This document shows positions 1 to 7,885 of a DNA stretch of 19,258 nucleotides, in pieces. Below the pieces are notes generated by a model. The model did no database searches, was not told the DNA's origin, and saw nothing but the letters and a program-made list of their open reading frames with translations. The stretch spans positions 1-19,258 of the forward strand of contig JAIRLA010000165.1 in the NCBI GenBank assembly GCA_031259795.1, in the 5' to 3' direction. Source of the DNA: Azoarcus sp. (GTDB lineage Bacteria; Pseudomonadota; Gammaproteobacteria; Burkholderiales; Rhodocyclaceae). Position numbers and translations under genes: made by a program. The number at the start of each line of letters is the position of its first letter. Positions within the stretch are counted from its first letter, which is position 1.

Positions 1-120
1 CCTGAGCCAAGTCGCCCACTGTTTCACTAGGAATAATAAGCTATTGTTAATCGAAAAACGCCTTAAAGTAAGGAATTTACAATCATATAATGCGCAATGC
101 GATGCTAGGTTAGTGCATAT
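1..120. other. AT-rich intergenic segment, no recognised gene
   Basis: This stretch is about 39% G+C by hand count, while the rest of the window is well above 60%. One frame stays open from position 2 to about 172, but it runs into the palindromic repeat and its product resembles nothing I know. It has no start codon inside the window, so it could be the tail of an upstream gene or chance. The segment contains a good promoter-like hexamer pair (listed separately). The composition break may mark the edge of a transferred or regulatory region. Confidence 0.4.
63..91 (+). promoter_or_regulatory. candidate sigma-70 promoter
   Basis: TTAAAG at 63-68 is followed by a 17-bp spacer and a perfect TATAAT at 86-91. 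The -35 match is poor (3 of 6) and the -10 is perfect. It points rightwards into the repeat mosaic. The first gene downstream is tamB at 1050, more than 950 bp away, so the target is unclear. AT-rich DNA throws up such matches by chance. Confidence 0.35.
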
Positions 121-240
121 GGGGCACCCTCCCCCGCAAGCGGGGGAGGGGACGGCTGGCGCTTTACAGTAGTAGAGAGGGCTGGCTGGCGGTTGTGATT
201 GGGGGAGGGGCGTACCGTTGCGGGAAAGGCAAAGCCTCGT

Positions 241-386
241 CGGATGGACACTTCCCTCCCCCGCTTGGCGGGCGAGAGGGTGGCCGAAGGCCGGGAGAGG
301 GCTTCGTACCAAACGGCGCGCAGCGCCGCTGATTAAAGAGAGGGGGGGAAGGAAGGGAACGCCTGTCCATTCTCCACCGCAAGGAA
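241..386 (+). repeat. long direct repeat, copy 1
   Basis: This composite unit runs from GATGGACACTTCCCTCCC through the degenerate GC palindrome, the GGCCGAAGGCC inverted repeat, the GCGCAGCGCCGCTGATTAAA module and a tail with GGAAGGGAACGCCTGTCCAT. It matches 621-762 closely along its whole length, and the first 90 bases also match 876-966. The 380-bp offset between the first two copies suggests duplication of a composite block. Confidence 0.8.
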
Positions 387-400
387 GCGAGAGCCCCCCA

Positions 401-466
401 CCTCGTCATTGCGAGGAGCGCAGCGACGTGGCAATCCAGTTCGTTCCATGCGGAGCGAAGCGACGC
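401..466 (-). repeat. dispersed GCAATGACGAGG/TGGATTGCC repeat, reverse copy
   Basis: This is the reverse-orientation copy of the unit that also occurs at 524-597 and 5168-5240 and in shortened form at 15411-15450. Its ends ATTGC and GCAAT can pair around a GC-rich core, giving a hairpin. A nearly identical sequence is, from memory, common as an interspersed repeat in many unrelated bacterial genomes. It is non-coding. Confidence 0.8.
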
Positions 467-523
467 TGTTTTCTTGGCGGTGGAGGGGACAGGCGTCCCG
501 TCCACTCCCTCCCCCTTTCTATC

Positions 524-597
524 CAGCGGCGCTGCGCGCCGGTTGGAACGCACTGGATTGCCACGGGCCTGCGGCCCTCGCAATGACGAGGTGGGGC
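524..597 (+). repeat. dispersed repeat, forward copy with perfect inner hairpin
   Basis: The module reads CAGCGGCGCTGCGCGCCGG, then TGGAACGCACTGGATTGCC, then GCAATGACGAGGTGGG. The core can fold: ATTGC (557-561) pairs with GCAAT (580-584), and GGGCC (565-569) pairs with GGCCC (573-577) across a 3-base loop. It is the inverse of the copy at 401-466, so the two flank about 60 bases as an inverted pair. Confidence 0.8.
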
Positions 598-620
598 GGC
601 TTTCGCGATGGCGGATTCTT

Positions 621-762
621 CCGATGGATACTTCCCTCCCCCGCGGGCGGGGGAGGGTGGCCGAAGGCCGGGAGAGGGCTTCCAACCATCCGGCGCGAAG
701 CGCCGCTGATTAAAAAGGGGGTGGGAGGAAGGGAACGCTTGTCCATTCCCCACCGCAAAGAA
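621..762 (+). repeat. long direct repeat, copy 2
   Basis: This is the second copy of the composite block at 241-386, in the same orientation and with the same order of modules. It ends with GGAAGGGAACGCTTGTCCAT and a CCACCGCAAAGAA tail. The GC palindrome at 634-657 is nearly perfect here. Confidence 0.8.
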
Positions 763-793
763 ATCAGCGTCGCTGCGCTCCGCATGGAAGAAA

Positions 794-932
794 ACCCTCT
801 CCCGCCCCTGACGGGGCACCCTCCCCCGCAAGCGGGGGAGGGGACGGCAAGCGGCTTTCGCAATGGCGAGTTCTTGCGATGGACACTTCCCTCCCCCGCT
901 TGCGGGGGAGGGTGGCCGAAGGCCGGGAGAGG
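794..932. repeat. composite inverted repeat (paired REP, BIME-like)
   Basis: Two GC palindromes (819-842 and 889-912) lie in opposite flanking context. The outer arms CCCTCTCCCG (795-804) and CGGGAGAGGG (923-932) are also inverted. The block therefore reads as two REP units facing each other around a 46-base spacer (843-888). The right half continues as copy 3 of the direct repeat, to about 966. Either unit could form a strong hairpin in RNA or in cruciform DNA. Confidence 0.75.
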
Positions 933-1049
933 GCTTCCAACCATCCGGCGCGAAGCGCCGCTGATTTCCTTGCGGCGAGAAGTAGACGAGCATTTCAATT
1001 TCATTTCCCGTCCCCCCTTTCAGTCAGCGGCGCGCCGCGTCATCGAGCG

Positions 1050-4000
1050 ATGAGCGCCGCGTCCGCCGCCTCTCCCTCCTCGCCGCCTGTCCGCGGGCGT
1101 TCCTGGCCGCGCTTGCTGGCGGGGCTCGCCGTGCTGGGCGTCCTGCTCTGCGCGCTGTTCGCGTGGCTGGCCGCGACGGAGGCGGGATTGCGGGCGCTCG
1201 CGGGGGGGGCGGCGCGTTTGAGCGGCGGCGCGCTGCGCCTCGAAGGGGCGCGGGGCACGTTGCGCGGGCCGCTGGCGTTCGCGCGCCTGCGCCTGGAACT
1301 GGCGGACGCGAACATCGTGGCCGACGGCATCGAACTCGACTGGCGGCCCGCGGCGCTGTGGGCGCGCAAGCTGCACATCGAACGCCTGCGGGCCGGGCGG
1401 ATCAGCGTATTCCTCAAGGATGCGCCGCCCGCCGCGGAGCCGCTCGCGCCGCCGGAAAGCCTGCGCTCGCCCTTCACCTTCGATCTGGCGGCGGAAGTCG
1501 GCGTGCTGGAGATTCACGATACGGAAAGCGGCGAAGAGGCCGGCGGCGGAACGCCCCTCTTTACCGCGCTCGACGGCGGTTTCGCGCTGAGCGGCGAGGC
1601 GGCGAGCTTCCTGTTGCGCCGGTTGGCGGTGGAATCGCCGTGGGGGCGCATCGAGGCCGAAGGCGAACTGGGCGCGGACGCGCCATTCGCCCTGCGCCTG
1701 AAGGGACATATGGAAGGCGGCGCGTGGACGCTCGATGCCGGCGCGGAGGGCAGTCTCGTCGCCCCGGTGTTGCGCGCGCGGGCGCAAGGCTACGGCGCGC
1801 GCGGACAGGCGACGGTGACGGCGGCGCCGTTCGCCGCGCTGCCGCTGGAGACGATCGAAGTCGACATCGAAAATCTCGACCCCGCCCTGTTCGCCCCCGC
1901 CCTGCCGCGCGCGGACTTGCGGGTGCGCGCCAACTTTGCCGTCGCCGCGGGCGAAGACGGCGGGCCGGTATTGCGCGGCCCGTTGCGCGTCGACAACGCC
2001 CGTCCGGCCACGCTCGACACGGGCGGCCTGCCGGTGACGCGCCTGCGCGCGGAGGTAGACGCGGCGATGGATGCCGTGCGCCTCGGCGCATTCGCGCTCG
2101 AAGGCGGCGGCGGCGCGCTCACGGGCGAACTGCGCTGGCGAAAACAAGCGGAGCGGGGCGCGGACGAAAAGGCCGCCGCCGCGCCAGCCTTCCTGCCCGC
2201 CGCGTTCGGCCAGATCGACGCCGATCTCGCCATGGCCGCGCTCGACCCCGCCCGGCTCGACAGCCGCCTGCCCGCCCGCCGTGTCGACGGCCACCTCGAA
2301 ATCTCTGCCACGGCGCAGCGGCAATGGGGCAAAGTCCTGCTGCGCGCGGGCGCGGCGCGGGCCGAGGCGGAAGGAGAAATCATGGCGGCGGCCGGGGCGG
2401 AGCGCGCGGCCTTCGTCGCGCGTCTGGACTTGCTCGACGTCGACCCGGCGCTCTTCCACCCGGCCTCCCCGGCGGCGGCCATCAACCTGCAAGCCTCGGC
2501 GACCGGCTTCCTCGGGATGCAAGCGGCGGCGGCGGTATATTTCACCTTCGGCGACAGCCGCCTCGATGGCCGTCCGCTGGGCGGAAAGGGCCTGCTGTCG
2601 CTGGATACGGAACATCTGCACGGCATCGACCTGTGGCTCGACCTCGCCGGGAACCGCCTCAACGCCAAAGGAAACTGGGGCGAGGTCGGAGATCGGCTCG
2701 CCCTGGAACTCGACGCGCCCCGCCTCTCCGAGATAGGTTACGGGCTGGAAGGCCGGATACGCGCCGCCGGAACGCTCACCGGCGGGCTGGAAGCGCCGGC
2801 GGGAACACTGCGGCTCGATGCCGAAAAACTGCGCCTGCCCGGCGCGGTGGAAATCGCCGCGCTGGCGGCGCAGGCGAATATCGCGGCGGGCGACAGCGGC
2901 GCGCTCGCGCTGCGGCTCGACGGCTCCGGCATCGCCGCCGCCGGCAGGCGCATCGCCCGCGCGCGTTTCGTGGCCGAAGGGCGGCGCGACCGTCACCAGA
3001 TTCACCTCGAAATCGAAGAACCCCCCGGCGCGGACGCCCTCCGCCTCAAGGCAGATCTGGACGGCGGCCTGCACGCGCTGCGCTGGCGAGGGAACATCAC
3101 CGCGCTGGAGAGCGGCGGAAAATGGCCGCTGCGCCTGCGCGCCCCGGCGGCGCTCGAACTGGGCGCGGACGAACTGCGCCTTGCCGAAGCCGCCTTCACC
3201 GTGGGGGCGCGGGGCGAAGCGCTACTTGCCGAAACACACTGGAAAGACGGCGAAGCCGTGCTGCGCGGCAGCCTGCGCGGGCTGGCGCTGGACATGATCC
3301 CGGGGCAAAGGCGGCGCGACCCGCTCACCCTCGCGGGCGACTGGGATTTGCGCCTCGGCGGCGGCATCGAAGGCCAGGCGCGCCTGCTCCGCGAATCGGG
3401 CGATCTCACCGTGCGCGGCGAAATCGCCACCCGGCTCGGGCTGGAACGGCTCGAAGCCTACCTGTTCGCCCACGATCACCGCGTGCGCTTGGTGTTCGCC
3501 GCGCACGGACGCGAAACCGGCGAAATCGGCGCCTCGCTCGAAGCGGGCATCGAGCGCGACGGGCGGAGCTGGCGGCTGGCCCCCGGCGCGCCGCTCTCCG
3601 GCGCGGCGCACCTCTTCATGCCGTCGATGGCCTGGCTGGGCCGGCTGATGCGCGAAAATGTCGAAACCGGCGGCGAATTCTCGGCGGACGTCGACATCTC
3701 CGGCACGCCGGAAAAACCGGACCTGCACGGACAAGTCACGGGCCATGCCCTGCAACTGGCTTTCGTGGACCTGGGACTGATGCTCGCGGGCGGCGAACTG
3801 CAAGCCGGCTTCGCGCACAGCAACGGCCGCCAGAGCCTGCGCCTGACGCGGCTGGCGTTCGAGTCGCCCAACCGGGTAAAGCCCAACGACAAACGCGTGC
3901 CCTTCGACGCACTGACCGCCACGCCGGGACGCCTGCTCCTCACCGGCGAAATCGCGCTGAGCGGGACGGGGCGGGGCGGACAATTCGCCCTGACCGCCGA

Positions 4001-5102
4001 ACGCCTGCCGCTTCTCCAGCGTCCCGACCGCTGGCTCATCGTCTCCGGCGAAGGCCAGGCAAAACTGCGGGACAGCGCGTTCGACATCGACGCCCGGCTG
4101 CGCGCCGACGCCGGATATATCGAAATCGACGAATCGCCCGCCCCGCGCCTCGACGACGACGTCGTCGTGCGCCGCCGCGCGGCAAGCGCGCCCGCCAGCG
4201 AGGACGAAAGCGAAAGCGGGAACGACGCGGCGGAAGAAGACCACAGCGGCGGCGCCGCCATCGCCGGGCGGATCGCGCTCGACCTCGGCAACGCCCTCTA
4301 CCTGGCCGCCTTCGGCCTCGACACCCGCCTCATGGGCAAACTCGAACTGCAACTGCGTCCGCACGACCCCCCGCGGGCGCAGGGCGTCATCCGCACCGTC
4401 GCCGGCGCCTATCGCGGTTACGGCCAGCGCCTGACCATCGAACGCGGCGCCATCACCTTCCAGGGCGAGCCGGACAACCCCAGCCTCAACATCGTCGCCA
4501 TGCGGCGGGGCATGGAAGTCGACGCCGGCGTAGCGATCACCGGAAGCGCGCACAAACCGCAAGTACGGCTGGTCTCCGAACCCACCGTCCCCGACCACGA
4601 AAAACTATCGTGGCTCGTACTGGGCCGCGCCCCGGACGCCGTCGGCGGCGCGGATCTCAGCCTGCTCATGCCAGCGGCGCAAGCGCTGTTCGGCGGCCCC
4701 GGCGGCGGCATGAGCGACGACCTGGCGCGCGGCCTGGGCATCGACAGCATCTCCATCGGCCAGGGCGATCTCAACAGCAGCGGGCGCAGCGCCACCAGCC
4801 GCGTCGTGGGAGGCGGTTCGAGAATCAGCTCCGGCCCGACGATCAACAGCGACGTCGTCTCCGTGGGCAAACGCCTGACCAACGACCTTTTCCTCTCCTT
4901 CGAGCAAAACCTCAGCGGCGCGGAATCGCTGGTGAAACTCACCTACCGCCTGGGCCGCCGCATGTCCCTGGTCGCGCGCGGCGGCACCGACAACGCGCTC
5001 GACTTCTACTACACGTTCTTCTTCCACGGCAAGAAAAGCCCCCCCCTCGACGACGCCCCCCCCGCCCGCCCGCCTTCCCCCGGCGAAACCCAAACGGACT
5101 GA
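1050..5102 (+). CDS. tamB: TamB family translocation/assembly module protein
   Basis: This encodes a 1350-residue inner-membrane-anchored periplasmic protein. TamB proteins bridge the envelope, assist outer-membrane protein assembly with TamA, and are AsmA-like bridges implicated in lipid transport. One N-terminal membrane segment (about residues 21-42) is followed by a long repetitive beta-rich region with many DLxLxG and ALxGELRW type strands. The conserved C-terminal TamB (DUF490) domain begins near residue 1070; it includes GRIALDLGNALYLAAFG and, near the end, LVKLTYRLGRRMSLVARGG. An acidic low-complexity insert (about 1034-1070) precedes it, and a Pro-rich tail of roughly 23 residues follows the last aromatic strand. 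The frame is open back to 879, but that extension only translates the REP repeats, so I chose ATG 1050, just before the basic residues and membrane segment; no strong ribosome binding site is visible. No tamA is in the window. Confidence 0.9.
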   Translation: MSAASAASPSSPPVRGRSWPRLLAGLAVLGVLLCALFAWLAATEAGLRALAGGAARLSGGALRLEGARGTLRGPLAFARLRLELADANIVADGIELDWRPAALWARKLHIERLRAGRISVFLKDAPPAAEPLAPPESLRSPFTFDLAAEVGVLEIHDTESGEEAGGGTPLFTALDGGFALSGEAASFLLRRLAVESPWGRIEAEGELGADAPFALRLKGHMEGGAWTLDAGAEGSLVAPVLRARAQGYGARGQATVTAAPFAALPLETIEVDIENLDPALFAPALPRADLRVRANFAVAAGEDGGPVLRGPLRVDNARPATLDTGGLPVTRLRAEVDAAMDAVRLGAFALEGGGGALTGELRWRKQAERGADEKAAAAPAFLPAAFGQIDADLAMAALDPARLDSRLPARRVDGHLEISATAQRQWGKVLLRAGAARAEAEGEIMAAAGAERAAFVARLDLLDVDPALFHPASPAAAINLQASATGFLGMQAAAAVYFTFGDSRLDGRPLGGKGLLSLDTEHLHGIDLWLDLAGNRLNAKGNWGEVGDRLALELDAPRLSEIGYGLEGRIRAAGTLTGGLEAPAGTLRLDAEKLRLPGAVEIAALAAQANIAAGDSGALALRLDGSGIAAAGRRIARARFVAEGRRDRHQIHLEIEEPPGADALRLKADLDGGLHALRWRGNITALESGGKWPLRLRAPAALELGADELRLAEAAFTVGARGEALLAETHWKDGEAVLRGSLRGLALDMIPGQRRRDPLTLAGDWDLRLGGGIEGQARLLRESGDLTVRGEIATRLGLERLEAYLFAHDHRVRLVFAAHGRETGEIGASLEAGIERDGRSWRLAPGAPLSGAAHLFMPSMAWLGRLMRENVETGGEFSADVDISGTPEKPDLHGQVTGHALQLAFVDLGLMLAGGELQAGFAHSNGRQSLRLTRLAFESPNRVKPNDKRVPFDALTATPGRLLLTGEIALSGTGRGGQFALTAERLPLLQRPDRWLIVSGEGQAKLRDSAFDIDARLRADAGYIEIDESPAPRLDDDVVVRRRAASAPASEDESESGNDAAEEDHSGGAAIAGRIALDLGNALYLAAFGLDTRLMGKLELQLRPHDPPRAQGVIRTVAGAYRGYGQRLTIERGAITFQGEPDNPSLNIVAMRRGMEVDAGVAITGSAHKPQVRLVSEPTVPDHEKLSWLVLGRAPDAVGGADLSLLMPAAQALFGGPGGGMSDDLARGLGIDSISIGQGDLNSSGRSATSRVVGGGSRISSGPTINSDVVSVGKRLTNDLFLSFEQNLSGAESLVKLTYRLGRRMSLVARGGTDNALDFYYTFFFHGKKSPPLDDAPPARPPSPGETQTD

Positions 5103-5167
5103 AGCTTTCCATTGCCGCGAAACGCCCCGCGCCACGGCACGCCCGCCCACGCCCCCCGCCAAGAAAA

Positions 5168-5240
5168 CAGCGGCGCTCTCGCGCCGGATGGAACGAACTG
5201 GATTGCCATGTCGTTGCGCTCCTTGCAATGACGAGGTGGG
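5168..5240 (+). repeat. dispersed GGATTGCC/GCAATGACGAGG repeat copy
   Basis: This copy lies in the 263-bp gap between tamB and proA. It has the same module order as 524-597: a CAGCGGCGCT..GCGCCGG palindrome, TGGAACGAACTGGATTGCC, then GCAATGACGAGGTGGG. ATTGC and GCAAT can pair as the base of a hairpin. It is probably transcribed with the 3' end of tamB. I see no poly-T terminator beside it. Confidence 0.8.
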
Positions 5241-5365
5241 CGGTCTGTCGCGGTGACGAGCGCGCGCGCCCCCCATCCCCCGCCGCTCCGCGTACACGAC
5301 ATCCGCATTCGGTGCTTTAATCCGCTCTGATTCTGTCCTCATCTCCATCCGCGAAGATTTTCCAC

Positions 5366-6643
5366 ATGAACATCCAGGATTACATGCATACCTTGGGCCG
5401 CCAGGCGCGCGCGGCTTCGCGCATATTGGCGGCGGCTTCCACTGGCGCCAAGAATACGGCGCTTGCCGCGATCGCGGGCGAGATCCGCCGCCGCCGCGAG
5501 GCGCTCATCGCCGCCAATGTCCGCGACCTCGAAGCGGCGCGCGCGGCCGGACTGGAAGCGGCGATGCTCGATCGCCTGACTCTGGGCGAGAAAGGTGTCG
5601 AGGCGATGGCCGCCGGTCTCGAACAAATTGCCGCGCTCCCCGATCCGGTTGGCGAGATTTCCGATGTCCGCCGCCGTCCTTCGGGTATCCAGGTCGGCAG
5701 GATGCGCGTGCCGCTGGGGGTCATCGGTATCATTTACGAGGCGCGCCCCAATGTGACCGCCGATGCCGCCGCGCTGTGCCTGAAGGCGGGCAACGCTGCG
5801 ATCTTGCGCGGCGGTAGCGAGGCGATCGGCAGCAATCGTGAAATCGCCGCCTGTGTCCATGCCGGTCTGGATGCGGCGGGACTGCCCGCCAGCGCCGTCC
5901 AGGTGGTCGATACGACCGACCGCGCCGCCGTCGGCGCGCTCATCTCCATGCCGGAATACGTTGATATCATCATTCCGCGCGGCGGCAAGGGTTTGATCGC
6001 GCGCATCTCGAACGAGGCGCGGGTGCCGGTCATCAAGCATCTCGATGGCAATTGCCACGTCTATATCGATGATGAGGCCGACCCGGCCAAGATCGTGCCC
6101 ATCGTTGAAAACGCCAAGACGCAGCGCTACGGGACGTGCAATACCGCCGAATCTTTGTTGGTGGCGCGCAAGGCGGCGGAGTCGGCGCTCCCCGCGATCG
6201 CCGCCATGCTGGCGGACAAGGGGGTGGAGATGCGTTGCTGCGAGGAGGCGCTGGCGCTGTTGCGCAAGGCGGCCATCGCCAACGCGAAGCTCGCCGCCGC
6301 GCACGAAAGCGATTGGCGCGAGGAATATCTGGCTCCGGTCATCGCCATAAAGATCGTCGACGGAGTCGACGAGGCCATTGCTCATATCAATACTTATAGT
6401 TCGGCGCATACCGAGGCCATCGTCACCGAGAACTATTCCCGCGCCATGCGCTTTTTGCGCGAGGTGGATTCTTCTTCGGTGATGGTCAATGCTTCGACTC
6501 GTTTCGCCGATGGGTTCGAGTATGGTCTCGGCGCCGAGATCGGCATCTCCACCGACAAGATTCACGCACGCGGCCCGGTCGGTCTCGAAGGATTGACCAG
6601 CCAGAAATGGATCGTGTTCGGCAACGGCGAAATCCGGCGCTAG
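5366..6643 (+). CDS. proA: gamma-glutamyl phosphate reductase
   Basis: This 425-residue cytoplasmic enzyme reduces gamma-glutamyl phosphate to glutamate-5-semialdehyde with NADPH, the second step of proline synthesis. It belongs to the aldehyde dehydrogenase fold. Diagnostic segments are [20 protein letters not shown] (about 124-143), the substrate region GNCHVYID, the catalytic cysteine C258 in [13 protein letters not shown], and the C-terminal signature [19 protein letters not shown] (375-393) followed by [17 protein letters not shown]. Length is normal for ProA. A weak GAAG lies about 9 bases before ATG 5366; an internal Met7 is an alternative start. No proB is adjacent. A small ORF and xerD follow in the same direction. 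Confidence 0.97.
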   Translation: MNIQDYMHTLGRQARAASRILAAASTGAKNTALAAIAGEIRRRREALIAANVRDLEAARAAGLEAAMLDRLTLGEKGVEAMAAGLEQIAALPDPVGEISDVRRRPSGIQVGRMRVPLGVIGIIYEARPNVTADAAALCLKAGNAAILRGGSEAIGSNREIAACVHAGLDAAGLPASAVQVVDTTDRAAVGALISMPEYVDIIIPRGGKGLIARISNEARVPVIKHLDGNCHVYIDDEADPAKIVPIVENAKTQRYGTCNTAESLLVARKAAESALPAIAAMLADKGVEMRCCEEALALLRKAAIANAKLAAAHESDWREEYLAPVIAIKIVDGVDEAIAHINTYSSAHTEAIVTENYSRAMRFLREVDSSSVMVNASTRFADGFEYGLGAEIGISTDKIHARGPVGLEGLTSQKWIVFGNGEIRR

Positions 6644-6661
6644 GGTTAGCAGGGTATGTGC

Positions 6662-6811
6662 ATGGACGTGCGCCCGCCAACGCCGCCGCGCATCGGCGCC
6701 GGGTTCGATGCGCCCGATGCGCCGTCCGGCGGTTTCGCGCCCGCCGGCGACGGCCATTCGATCGCCGCCAGCGCCGCCGGATATTGGCTCATCGCGCGCG
6801 AGGCGCGATGA
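6662..6811 (+). CDS. hypothetical 49-residue protein coupled to xerD
   Basis: A short frame fills the gap between proA and xerD. ATG 6662 has AGGG (6651-6654) at a good distance of 7 bases; another in-frame ATG at 6656 would add two residues. The stop overlaps the xerD start as ATGA (6808-6811), the classic sign of translational coupling. Codon third positions are strongly GC-rich, like the neighbouring genes. The product is Gly/Ala/Pro-rich and ends GYWLIAREAR. I do not recognise a family or see a membrane segment. It could be a real small protein, a leader whose translation sets xerD expression, or a chance frame in GC-rich DNA. Confidence 0.45.
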   Translation: MDVRPPTPPRIGAGFDAPDAPSGGFAPAGDGHSIAASAAGYWLIAREAR

Positions 6812-7731
6812 GCCGCTTTCCTCCCGCGCCTGAGATGCCCGCCGCGCTGCGCGATGAACTCGATGCTTTTTCGGACGCGATGTGGCTCGAACATGGCTTG
6901 GCGCCCAATACTCTGGCCGGCTACCGCAGCGATCTGACGCTTTTCGGACGCTGGCTCACGGCGCGCGGCAAAAACATCGACACGGCGGCGGACGAGGATC
7001 TTTCCGCCTATCTCGCCGAATTCAGCCGCCAGTCCAAGGAGACGAGCCAGCGCCGTTTACTGGCGGCATGGCGGCGCTATTATCGTTATCTGCTGCTCAA
7101 CGGACGCATCGGCGAAGATCCGACTCTGAAACTGGATTCGCCCCTGCCCGTGCCGCGTTTTCCGCGCACGCTCAGCGAGGCTCAGGTGGAGGCGCTTCTC
7201 GCCGCGCCCGATACCAGCGCCGCGTTCGGGCTGCGCGACCGTTGCATGTTGGAGGTAATGTACTCCAGCGGATTGCGCGTCTCCGAATTGACCGCTCTCA
7301 AAGTCTTTGCGCTCGATACCAATGATAATGTAGTCCGCATTCTGGGCAAGGGCGGCAAAGAACGGCTCGTACCGCTCGGCGAAATCGCCGCCGGTTGGGT
7401 GAAACGTTACCTCGCCGAAGCGCGCCCGCTGTTGTTATCGGGACGCGCCGATGATGCATTGTTCGTTTCCCGCCTGGGCGCGGCAATGACCCGGCAAAGA
7501 TTCTGGAGCATCGTCAAACAGTATGCGCTCGCCGCCGGCATTGCTCCGAAGCTGATTTCGCCCCATACGCTGCGCCACGCTTTCGCTACGCATTTACTCA
7601 ATCACGGCGCGGACTTGCGCGTAGTGCAAATGCTGTTGGGCCACGCCGATATTTCGACCACCCAGGTCTATACTCACGTCGCCCGGGAACGGCTCAGGCA
7701 GTTGCATCACGAGCACCATCCGCGCGCCTGA
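6808..7731 (+). CDS. xerD: site-specific tyrosine recombinase XerD
   Basis: This 307-residue cytoplasmic recombinase, with XerC, resolves chromosome dimers at dif under FtsK control. The N-terminal SAM-like core-binding domain covers about residues 15-105 and the catalytic domain about 120-300. All six catalytic residues are visible: R157 (SSGLRVSEL), K181 (GKGGKER), H253 and R256 (SPHTLRHAF), H279 (LLGHADIS) and nucleophile Y288 (TTQVYTHV). Each sits nine residues after its E. coli XerD counterpart. The frame is open upstream to 6607, but ATG 6808 gives the normal family length and overlaps the small upstream ORF by ATGA. XerC is the alternative; the TTQVYTHV and LGHADIST motifs and the length favour XerD. 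No integron or phage genes are nearby, so this looks like the housekeeping copy. Confidence 0.93.
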   Translation: MSRFPPAPEMPAALRDELDAFSDAMWLEHGLAPNTLAGYRSDLTLFGRWLTARGKNIDTAADEDLSAYLAEFSRQSKETSQRRLLAAWRRYYRYLLLNGRIGEDPTLKLDSPLPVPRFPRTLSEAQVEALLAAPDTSAAFGLRDRCMLEVMYSSGLRVSELTALKVFALDTNDNVVRILGKGGKERLVPLGEIAAGWVKRYLAEARPLLLSGRADDALFVSRLGAAMTRQRFWSIVKQYALAAGIAPKLISPHTLRHAFATHLLNHGADLRVVQMLLGHADISTTQVYTHVARERLRQLHHEHHPRA

Positions 7732-7885
7732 CGAAACCCTTTCCGCCATGGGCGGATACGGAAACTCGCCGCCCCCTTTCCGCGCCCGCGCCCAATTGTT
7801 TATTCGAGCCATCTCCACGAATATGGGGAACGCGGCGAGGAACGCGGCGGCGCGGAGGTTTCGGCGCACAGGCCCAATGCCGGCG

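Larger units (their letters stand above)
121..975. repeat. mosaic of REP-like palindromic repeats
   Basis: This region without a credible gene is built from several repeated modules in both orientations. One is a GC-rich palindrome with arms CCCTCCCCCG/CGGGGGAGGG, seen at 127-150, 634-657, 819-842 and 889-912, with a degenerate copy at 254-280. It is usually followed or preceded by GGCCGAAGGCCGGGAGAGGG. Another is a small palindromic GGCGC..GCGCC module. A third is a hairpin unit with TGGATTGCC at one end and GCAATGACGAGG at the other. Reading frames cross the region on both strands, but they only translate the repeats. The organisation resembles REP/BIME clusters of proteobacterial intergenic DNA. 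Confidence 0.85.

Noticed and set aside
127..912. CRISPR-like array
   Set aside because: The repeats are palindromic, of unequal length, irregularly spaced and in both orientations, with no uniform spacers and no cas genes.
164..1053. Several overlapping frames on both strands between 164 and 1053
   Set aside because: Their products are translations of the REP modules (recurring PSPAxGGG and GLRPSP-like strings); the same peptides appear in opposite orientations.
1020..3074. 684-codon antisense frame within tamB
   Set aside because: Arg/Gln/Glu-rich shadow of the tamB frame with no domain and no start signals.
1163..5320. Very long second open frame on the same strand as tamB (1385 codons), rich in Arg, Ala and Pro
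   Set aside because: It overlaps tamB in another frame. The low-complexity Arg/Pro/Gly composition is the usual shadow of GC-rich codons, while the tamB frame carries the recognisable domains.
6808..7731. xerD as part of an integron or phage integrase module
   Set aside because: Neighbours are housekeeping genes, no attachment-site repeats are seen, and all catalytic positions match the chromosomal XerD pattern.
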